Shown: positions 1 to 5,906 of the stretch, in pieces
How positions within the stretch are numbered: the stretch's first letter is position 1
Layout: each line of letters opens with the position of its first letter
DNA from: Candidatus Omnitrophota bacterium
GTDB taxonomy: Bacteria; Omnitrophota; Gorgyraeia; 2-02-FULL-51-18; JAGOUK01
Length of the DNA stretch: 5,906 nucleotides
Assembly (NCBI GenBank): GCA_015231685.1
Contig: JADGBA010000080.1
Coordinates: forward strand, 1 to 5,906
Reading direction: 5' to 3'
Position numbers and translations under genes: made by a program
The notes under the pieces: generated by a model
The model's database searches: none
Told to the model about the DNA's origin: nothing
The model's input: the letters and a program-made list of their open reading frames with translations, nothing else

Positions 1-891
1 CACCTCAAGAATCTCAAGGATCCGGTCTTCATCGAGGCGTTCGGCCAGCCTCAAAAGTTCCTCCCCCCGGTCCGCAAACGTCAACCGCGGGGTTTCCTTG
101 GTCGTCCTCAGAATCAGCACATCCCGGAAGATATGCGCCAGAACCTCGAGACCCGCGAGCTGATCCTGCCGGTCCTGCCCCCAATCCGGAAGATGAACAA
201 GCTCTCCGGAGCCGGATCCCGCGGCGAGGGCAAACATTGCATCCACCATACCGCTTTCATGAGCTCGTCTGGCTTCTGCCATCCCCGCGGTCGTCCCCGA
301 CCCCATCGCGACTACTCTCCGAAGCGCGTCCTCATCGTCCAAAAAATCAGGATCTTTACGAAGAACCCGGGTCAGCTCGTCTGTATTGAGGGGCCCGAAA
401 CCAACCTTTTGACACCGGTAAATCACCGTCGCCAGCAGACGGGAAGGATCATGGGTCACGAGAATAAAGTGAACGCTGCCAGGCGGCTCTTCCAGAATCT
501 TAAGAATGGCGTTCTGCGCGTCTGCTCCTAGCCGGTGCGCATCATCCACCACCACCACATGAACGCGTCCCTCCAGCGGCTTCAAGAGGATCCGCTCCCG
601 CACTCCCAGAACCGCGTCGATCCGAATGGTGCGGGATTTCCCTTCAGGAATCAACCGGTGCATATCCGGATGTGAGCCTGACAAAACTTTTTGGCAATCC
701 GGACATTCGCCGCACACCCGATCCGGATACGAACGGCACAGGAGCCCCTGCGCCAGCGCTGACGCCGCCATCCCCTTGCCGACTCCCTCCGGCCCCGTCA
801 AAAGAAGCGCGTGCGGAACGCGATCGCCCCGCAAAAGAGTCGTCAGCTGATCCTTGGGGCGGTCGTGGCCGGCAAGATCATCAAAGAACAC
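1..891 (-). CDS. holB: DNA polymerase III subunit delta' (clamp-loader subunit), C-terminus cut off by window edge
   Basis: The frame is open without a stop from the start to the window edge (297 residues visible). The protein is the delta-prime subunit of the clamp loader, which loads the sliding clamp on DNA with DnaX and delta. Numbered from the GTG at 891, it shows a P-loop-like GPEGVGKG at 33-40, a four-cysteine zinc-binding set at C52, C60, C63 and C66, a Walker-B-like VVVVDD ending at D117 with AH following, and LKILEEPP around 130-137. The arginine-finger motif is YRC (158-160) where the family usually has SRC. The C-terminal collar region is only begun. I chose GTG 891 because GGAG (904-901) lies 9 nt upstream and conserved sequence (FFDDLAGH) starts at once. 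An in-frame ATG at 918 would add nine residues but has no visible ribosome binding site. The start overlaps the end of tmk by 11 nt, which suggests translational coupling. DnaX is the main alternative, but the motif spacing and the tmk neighbour favour HolB. Confidence 0.92.
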   Translation of the reverse strand, partial: MFFDDLAGHDRPKDQLTTLLRGDRVPHALLLTGPEGVGKGMAASALAQGLLCRSYPDRVCGECPDCQKVLSGSHPDMHRLIPEGKSRTIRIDAVLGVRERILLKPLEGRVHVVVVDDAHRLGADAQNAILKILEEPPGSVHFILVTHDPSRLLATVIYRCQKVGFGPLNTDELTRVLRKDPDFLDDEDALRRVVAMGSGTTAGMAEARRAHESGMVDAMFALAAGSGSGELVHLPDWGQDRQDQLAGLEVLAHIFRDVLILRTTKETPRLTFADRGEELLRLAERLDEDRILEILEV

Positions 892-1501
892 GGTCGATGA
901 CTCCGAGAATGGCTTCATGCATCGGCCCCACGGCACCGGCGCTGATTTTGTGAAATCGCTTGTAGTTTCGGGCGAGCTCCAGATATCCCCGGCGCACTCT
1001 CCGGTGAAAAGCCAGCTGCCGCTGTTCCACGCGGTCCAGTTTGCCTCTGCGCTTGGCTCGCTCCAGCCCCTGTCTGACCGGCACATCCAAAAAAAAGGTC
1101 AAATCCGGCTCAAGGCCTCGCGTCGCGCCGCGCCCCACAGATTCGATCCACGCTCGACTGACTCCGAGGCCCGACCCCTGATAAGCGCGTGTGGCGTCGA
1201 TCCATCGGTCGCAGAGAATCATGCTGCCTTTCTTGAGCGCGGGCAGAAGCACCTGATCCACGAGTTCCGCGCGGCTTGCCATATACAGAAGCGTCTCGGT
1301 CTCGGAACACATCACACTCCGGGTCCCCAAAAGCATTCCTCGAATGCGCTTCCCGATCACCGTGCCTCCCGGCTCCCGGGTCACCAGCACCTTGAACCCG
1401 CGTTTCCTTAAAGATGCGGCCAGCAGTTTGATCTGTGTGGTTTTGCCGCTGCCTTCCGTCCCTTCGAAGGTCACAAAAAGACCGCGTCGCCGGCGAGCCA
1501 T
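881..1501 (-). CDS. tmk: thymidylate kinase (dTMP kinase)
   Basis: Thymidylate kinase phosphorylates dTMP to dTDP with ATP in the cytoplasm, a required step toward dTTP. The 206-residue length is typical. Numbered from the ATG at 1501, the P-loop FEGTEGSGKTTQ covers 12-23, the dTMP-binding REPGGT 42-47, and DRW plus AYQGSG 98-111 (the family's DRY..S..AYQG). PDLTFFLDVP is at 132-141, followed by an arginine-rich LID (RAKRRGKLDRVE, 148-159). The basic LID and the P-loop without an arginine resemble the E. coli-like class. A GTG directly upstream at 1504 is an alternative start. Neither start has a strong Shine-Dalgarno; a six-codon mini-ORF ends across the ATG and may deliver ribosomes by coupling. 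The gene lies 56 nt downstream of cysS and its stop overlaps the start of holB, a common partner in bacterial genomes. The coding strand carries eight consecutive T at 1096-1089, but the frame is intact. Confidence 0.97.
   Translation of the reverse strand: MARRRRGLFVTFEGTEGSGKTTQIKLLAASLRKRGFKVLVTREPGGTVIGKRIRGMLLGTRSVMCSETETLLYMASRAELVDQVLLPALKKGSMILCDRWIDATRAYQGSGLGVSRAWIESVGRGATRGLEPDLTFFLDVPVRQGLERAKRRGKLDRVEQRQLAFHRRVRRGYLELARNYKRFHKISAGAVGPMHEAILGVIDRVL
901..904 (-). promoter_or_regulatory. Shine-Dalgarno GGAG for holB, inside the end of tmk
   Basis: On the minus strand GGAG is followed by 9 nt and then the GTG at 891. This spacing is normal and is the reason for preferring 891 over the ATG at 918, which lacks any purine-rich site in the preceding 20 nt beyond a run of four G. 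Confidence 0.5.
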
Positions 1502-1521
1502 CACGCCGCCCCCGAATTCAT
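1501..1521 (-). other. six-codon mini-ORF ending across the tmk start (possible coupling leader)
   Basis: On the minus strand an ATG at 1521 reads MNSGAA and stops at TGA 1503-1501; the last A of the stop is the first A of the tmk ATG (TGATG). AAGG at 1533-1530 lies 8 nt upstream of the mini-ORF start, while tmk itself lacks a good site. This geometry would allow re-initiation at tmk. It could equally be chance in a short gap, and no function is claimed. Confidence 0.25.
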
Positions 1522-1534
1522 ATCGCGTGCCTTT

Positions 1535-1547
1535 TGGAGTGTCTCCA
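1535..1547 (-). repeat. small inverted repeat in the cysS-tmk gap
   Basis: A 5-bp perfect inverted repeat (TGGAG / CTCCA) with a 3-nt loop lies just after the cysS stop. On the transcribed minus strand it is followed by AAAGG and not by a U run, so it is not an intrinsic terminator for this operon. A role as a weak mRNA hairpin is possible but unproven. Confidence 0.25.
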
Positions 1548-1557
1548 GGATTTTCTT

Positions 1558-2972
<1,415 letters not shown>

Positions 2973-2976
<4 letters not shown>

Positions 2977-3704
2977 GCCTGGGGCGCTTCCGGCGGCGAT
3001 TGGCGATGCCCCCGTATCTCATGCTCAATATGATCGATTTCCTTTTGGAGCTTCTCGAGTGACTTCTGGAGAGGGTCGGGCAGATGCGTGTGATCCAGAT
3101 TGATCCCGGGCACACGGCGCCCCTCACGGCGGGCAATTTTGGCCGGCACACCCACCGCCGTCGAATACGGAGGCACGTCGCGTACCACCACAGCATTGGA
3201 GCCCACCATGGAATTGTCCCCCACCGTAATATCGCCCAGCACTTTGGCTCCGGCGCCGACGACCACATTGTGTCCCAGGGTCGGGTGGCGCTTGCCCCGG
3301 GACTTGCCCGTGCCCCCGAGCGTGACCTGCTGATACAGCGTCACATCGTTTCCGATGACCGTTGTCTCACCGATCACCACACCCATCCCGTGATCAATAA
3401 AAAGCCCCCGTCCGATCGTGGCTCCGGGATGAATCTCGATCCCCGTCCAGAAGCGCGCCCAAAGCGACATGGCGGTCGGCAAAAAAGGAACGCCCGAGCG
3501 GTACAAAAAATGTGCCATCCGGTGGGTTTTGAGCGCACCGAATCCCGGATAAAAAAAGCTCACCACCCACGCGTGGCGTGCCGCCGGATCACGTTCCAGC
3601 GCCGCCCGGATTTCCTGTTTAAAATAAACAAAATTCATGGCGACCTTGCCGGCCACCAGAAGAGTCACCAATCCCGTTATCATCCACCACACATTCGGAC
3701 ACAT
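2973..3704 (-). CDS. cysE: serine O-acetyltransferase
   Basis: CysE transfers acetyl from acetyl-CoA to L-serine, giving O-acetylserine for cysteine synthesis. Numbered from the ATG at 3704 (243 residues), the conserved short-form start FKQEIRAALERDPAAR begins at 28, HRMAHFLYRSG is at 61-71, and the left-handed beta-helix of hexapeptide repeats follows. It holds IEIHPGATIG (acid E90) and IDHGMGVVIGET with catalytic H105. The glutamate in place of the E. coli aspartate is normal for short-form enzymes. The tail (about 205-230) looks like a short coiled coil. The start is uncertain. ATG 3704 lies 1 nt after the ispF stop with GGAG 10 nt upstream, and adds a hydrophobic stretch at 5-22 that could be a membrane helix. 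ATG 3638, with AAGGT 4 nt upstream, gives 221 residues, aligns with the short Bacillus CysE start as I recall it, and lacks that stretch. I keep 3704 because of operon spacing and coding-like codons. The stop overlaps cysS (ATGA). Confidence 0.96.
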
Positions 3705-3705
3705 T

Positions 3706-4194
3706 TTATTTTTTCTCCAGCAAAACCACACATTGCGCGGTCACGGCTTTTCCCTGCCCTACCGCGTCGAACCCCTCGGCTGTCTTGGCCTTGACATTCA
3801 CCCGGGTCACGGCAATTCCCAGGTACCCGGCCAGTGATTTGCGAATCCTTTCCTTGTGCGGCCCGAGCCGCGGCCTCTCGGCACAAACCGTCGTGTCGCA
3901 GTTGACGACGCCAAACCCTCTTCGCCGCACCTCGCGCACCACCGTCTTCAAAAGCTCTCCGCTGTTCGCATCTTTGAAGCGGGCTGATGTGTCCGGAAAA
4001 TGCTCCCCGATATCCCCGGCCCCCAGCGCCCCCAAGAGGGCGTCAATCACCGCGTGAATCAGGACGTCCGCATCGGAGTGGCCCAGAAGCCCCTTCGTAT
4101 GGGGAATGCACACGCCCCCCAGGATCAACTTCCTCCCCGCCTTGAGCGCGTGAATATCTGAACCGATACCGGTCCTGAACCCGTCCTTACCCAT
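3706..4194 (-). CDS. ispF: 2-C-methyl-D-erythritol 2,4-cyclodiphosphate synthase
   Basis: IspF cyclises CDP-ME 2-phosphate to MEcPP, releasing CMP, in the MEP pathway to isoprenoids. It works as a cytoplasmic trimer with a divalent metal in each active site. The 162-residue length fits the family (E. coli 159). Residues seen: metal ligands D13 and H15 in GIGSDIHAL, and H47 in VLIHAVIDALLGA; GHSDAD at 38-43; GDIGEHFPDT at 60-69; and the C-terminal VNVKAKTAEGF block that contacts the nucleotide. The frame stays open upstream to an ATG at 4281, but those extra 29 residues overlap the ispD end and resemble nothing in the family. ATG 4194 has GAGG 5 nt upstream and puts the first conserved strand at the usual place. 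The gap from ispD is 38 nt. ispD and ispF are often adjacent and in some bacteria fused; here they are separate genes. Confidence 0.98.
   Translation of the reverse strand: MGKDGFRTGIGSDIHALKAGRKLILGGVCIPHTKGLLGHSDADVLIHAVIDALLGALGAGDIGEHFPDTSARFKDANSGELLKTVVREVRRRGFGVVNCDTTVCAERPRLGPHKERIRKSLAGYLGIAVTRVNVKAKTAEGFDAVGQGKAVTAQCVVLLEKK
3715..3718 (-). promoter_or_regulatory. Shine-Dalgarno GGAG for cysE start at 3704, inside the end of ispF
   Basis: GGAG on the minus strand lies in the last codons of ispF, 10 nt before ATG 3704. It supports the longer CysE. The competing site is AAGGT at 3647-3643, 4 nt before ATG 3638. Confidence 0.4.
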
Positions 4195-4197
4195 TAA

Positions 4198-4209
4198 CAC
4201 CTCATCCTT
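4198..4209 (-). promoter_or_regulatory. Shine-Dalgarno region of ispF
   Basis: The minus-strand segment reads AAGGATGAGGTG before ATG 4194. GAGG (4203-4200) has 5-nt spacing to the ATG, and an AAGG lies slightly further up. This decides ATG 4194 over the longer open frame; the GTG at 4200 is too close to this site to be a likely start. Confidence 0.6.
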
Positions 4210-4232
4210 CCCCCAAACACCTCCGGGAACGG

Positions 4233-4982
4233 TTATTTTAGCGCGTTTGCCCCGGCTTTCAACAATGCTTTTGCCAGGCACAAATCCGCCGGCGTCGTGA
4301 TCTTGATGTTGGAGCTCGGGCCCTCAACCAGCCAGACTTTGAAGCCCGCCGCCTCAGCCATTCCGGCTTCATCCGTGAACCGTTCGGGCCGCCAATCGTT
4401 CTTCGCGTAACCCGCCTGCAACAGCCTGTAAGAAAAGGCCTGCGGTGTTTGCGCCAGATAAATGCAGCGGCGATCGAGCGTGCGCAGGACCACGGGGGCC
4501 GCTCCCGATGTCTGCTTCACCGTGGCGGTCGAACGCTGGGCCAAAAGCGCGGCCCGTTTCTTCCGGGCCATGCGAAGCACCTCCCGCACGTGTCGGGAAT
4601 CCAAAAACGGACGGGCCACATCGTGAATCAGAACCACCTTCTTTCCCGGGCGAACCTGCCCGAAGGCATTGCGGACCGATTCGGAGCGCGTCCTTCCGCC
4701 GGCAATCACCCGAACGCCGGACAAGCCGTGTCGGGAGAGAAGCCGTTGTGTCGCTGCGATCCGCGTCGGCTCCACCGGCATGAAGACCTCCTCAAACTTC
4801 CAGGAGCGGAGCAGCATCCGGAGAGTTCGGACCGCGATGGGAAGCCCGCCGATTTTTCGGGAGGGCTTGGGAACCCCGGCGCCGAGCCGGACACCCGACC
4901 CGGCTGCCGGCACCACACACACCGCCGGAAAGCCGCTGTCAAGAGCGGCTGCGGGAATGAGTCGCTGCGGCTTCTGCATCAT
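4233..4982 (-). CDS. ispD: 2-C-methyl-D-erythritol 4-phosphate cytidylyltransferase
   Basis: IspD joins MEP and CTP to CDP-methylerythritol and pyrophosphate, two steps before IspF. The 249 residues include about 18 extra at the N-terminus. The nucleotide-binding signature is PAAGSGVRLGAGVPK at 25-39, where R32 and K39 are the expected catalytic basic residues. GGRTRSESVRNA lies at 95-106, the CTP/metal motif HDVARPF at 120-126 (family HDAARP), TLDR...AQTPQAF at 168-183, TDEAG at 203-207 and SNIKITTPADL at 224-234. One oddity is RSTATVK (150-156) where the family usually has a P..DT.K pattern: the threonine and lysine are kept but the aspartate is alanine. The start ATG 4982 overlaps the yacL stop in an ATGA, with a second ATG directly after it; no good Shine-Dalgarno is seen, so coupled translation is likely. 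ispF follows after 38 nt. Confidence 0.97.
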   Translation of the reverse strand: MMQKPQRLIPAAALDSGFPAVCVVPAAGSGVRLGAGVPKPSRKIGGLPIAVRTLRMLLRSWKFEEVFMPVEPTRIAATQRLLSRHGLSGVRVIAGGRTRSESVRNAFGQVRPGKKVVLIHDVARPFLDSRHVREVLRMARKKRAALLAQRSTATVKQTSGAAPVVLRTLDRRCIYLAQTPQAFSYRLLQAGYAKNDWRPERFTDEAGMAEAAGFKVWLVEGPSSNIKITTPADLCLAKALLKAGANALK

Positions 4983-5906
4983 CCGGCGGTCGGATCGATT
5001 TTGGTAAAAATCATCCGCCCGGCAGGCGTTTGGAGCACTGAGGTCACCCGGACATTGAGCGTCTTTTCAATAAACGGCTTCCCGCCTTCCACCACCACCA
5101 TCGTACCGTCATTGAGATAAGCCACAGCCTGGTCGTGCTCTTTGCCTTCTTTGACGGGCCTGACCTCCATCGCCTCTCCGGGCAGGACGATGGGTTTCAG
5201 GGCATTGGACAGCTCATTGATGTTGAGGACCGTCACCCCATGGAATTCAGCCACGCGATTCAGATTAAAATCCGTAGTCATGACCCTCGCGTCAAGGAGG
5301 CGCGCCAATTTAATGATCTTCTGGTCCACCTCCGGAATTTCGGAAAAATCCTCTGAGCTGATCCTGAAGTTGAACTTGGGGTCCTTTTTGAGTTTGTGGA
5401 GCACGTCCAGCCCGCGCCGGCCGCGATTACGCTTGAGGGAGTCGGATGAATCGGCGATATCCTGGAGCTCCTTGAGCACAAACCGCGGAACAACAAAATA
5501 CCCCTCAAGAAACCGCGTCTGAACCACATCGGCCACCCGCCCGTCAACAATAGCGCTTGTGTCCAGAATCACGGGCAGTTCCGGCTGGTCCTGCCTCTGA
5601 AACTTGACGTACGGAATCACCACGCTGAATTCATCGCGCCCCCGCAAAGAAAAGACCACTCCCAGATACGCAAGCACGAGCACCAGCACCAGTTTAAGTG
5701 ATGATTCCCACAAAGGATCGAGACCGATGGTCTCAATAGCGGCAGAAAGAAGATTCGCCGTGATCAACGCCAGAAGCAAACCAAAAACAGCCGCCGAGAG
5801 ACCCCGCAAAGATACCCGAGCGGACATTTTTTCGGCCACCACGACCGCACCGGCCAGAAGTGCGCCCGTAATGGCTCCGTAGAGTCCAAACTCCGAGCGG
5901 AGCCCG
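4979..5906 (-). CDS. yacL: membrane-anchored PIN/TRAM domain protein (YacL family), N-terminus cut off by window edge
   Basis: The frame is open to the window edge (308 residues visible, first codon 5905-5903). The GTG at 5842 is only an internal codon, because family-like hydrophobic sequence continues above it. In visible numbering, membrane segments lie at about 7-21, 36-53 and 70-86. The PIN domain begins with ILDTS (D115), followed by E146 in LKEL, D194 in EVDQK and D212 in TTDFN, the four acidic residues expected to bind metal in PIN nucleases. SSDSLKRNRGRRGLD (about 153-167) is a hallmark of this family. A TRAM domain, a likely RNA-binding fold, covers about 238-302. Some 30-50 residues with the first helix are probably missing. 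PIN proteins are often RNases, but the substrate of this chromosomal, membrane-bound group is, to my knowledge, not settled. The gene is the usual upstream neighbour of ispD in Bacillus-like order, and its stop overlaps the ispD start by 4 nt. Confidence 0.95.
   Translation of the reverse strand, partial: GLRSEFGLYGAITGALLAGAVVVAEKMSARVSLRGLSAAVFGLLLALITANLLSAAIETIGLDPLWESSLKLVLVLVLAYLGVVFSLRGRDEFSVVIPYVKFQRQDQPELPVILDTSAIVDGRVADVVQTRFLEGYFVVPRFVLKELQDIADSSDSLKRNRGRRGLDVLHKLKKDPKFNFRISSEDFSEIPEVDQKIIKLARLLDARVMTTDFNLNRVAEFHGVTVLNINELSNALKPIVLPGEAMEVRPVKEGKEHDQAVAYLNDGTMVVVEGGKPFIEKTLNVRVTSVLQTPAGRMIFTKIDPTAG

Noticed and set aside
133..531. Plus-strand open frame of 132 codons near the left edge
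   Set aside because: The minus strand here is an unbroken holB frame reaching the window edge with clear clamp-loader motifs, so the plus-strand frame is a shadow.
547..558. Tandem CAC repeat (four copies)
   Set aside because: It is simply four GTG valine codons in the hydrophobic strand before the Walker-B-like motif of HolB.
854..1411. Plus-strand open frame of 185 codons opposite tmk
   Set aside because: It lies entirely opposite the tmk/holB coding region, has low-complexity composition and no recognisable domain, while tmk on the other strand has all family motifs.
3705..3714. A-rich stretch at the ispF/cysE junction as a programmed frameshift site giving an IspF-CysE fusion
   Set aside because: The run is not a canonical -1 slippery heptamer in the ispF frame, and reaching the cysE frame would need a +1 shift; a normal stop and start is the simpler reading.
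3084..3794. Long plus-strand open frame of 236 codons opposite cysE
   Set aside because: It mirrors the cysE codons, is rich in His, Arg and Pro, shows no family motifs, and runs across the cysE/ispF junction. It is an antisense shadow typical of GC-rich DNA.
4195..4281. Upstream extension of IspF to an ATG at 4281
   Set aside because: The extra residues overlap the end of ispD in another frame and do not resemble IspF; a good Shine-Dalgarno precedes ATG 4194 and the resulting length is typical.
5842..5842. GTG at 5842 as the start of the YacL homologue
   Set aside because: The frame continues open to the window edge with a further hydrophobic segment like that of family members, so the true start is outside the window.

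Overview
This 5.9 kb window is a block of bacterial housekeeping genes. All seven genes lie on the minus strand, so transcription runs from high to low coordinates. In transcription order they are: a membrane-anchored PIN/TRAM protein (YacL family, 5' end outside the window), ispD, ispF, cysE, cysS, tmk and holB (3' end outside the window). The genes are packed like one operon. Gaps are 1 to about 56 nt, there are two 4-nt ATGA start/stop overlaps (yacL/ispD and cysE/cysS), and tmk and holB overlap slightly. I see no internal promoter, terminator, RNA gene, mobile element, CRISPR array or long repeat.

From high to low coordinates: 5906-4979 holds the last membrane helices, the PIN nuclease domain and the TRAM domain of the YacL homologue. 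4982-3706 holds ispD and ispF, two enzymes of the MEP (non-mevalonate) isoprenoid pathway. 3704-1558 holds cysE, which makes O-acetylserine for cysteine synthesis, and cysS, which charges tRNA-Cys. 1501-1 holds tmk, which makes dTDP for DNA synthesis, and holB, the delta-prime subunit of the replicative clamp loader.

The order yacL-ispD-ispF-cysE-cysS is the one known from Bacillus and relatives, where gltX lies between ispF and cysE; here gltX is absent. A tmk-holB pair is also a familiar bacterial arrangement, but in Bacillus it lies at another locus. The sequence is moderately GC-rich. It suggests a free-living or environmental bacterium, perhaps from a deep or little-cultured lineage rather than a classical Bacillus. 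The taxonomic assignment is inference only; the sequence does not fix a phylum.

I found no convincing new biological system. The points most worth checking are small: a hydrophobic N-terminal extension on CysE whose reality depends on the start codon; a six-codon mini-ORF with its own Shine-Dalgarno whose stop overlaps the tmk start; and substitutions at usually conserved positions in HolB (YRC for SRC) and IspD. The long open frames on the plus strand are shadows of these genes.
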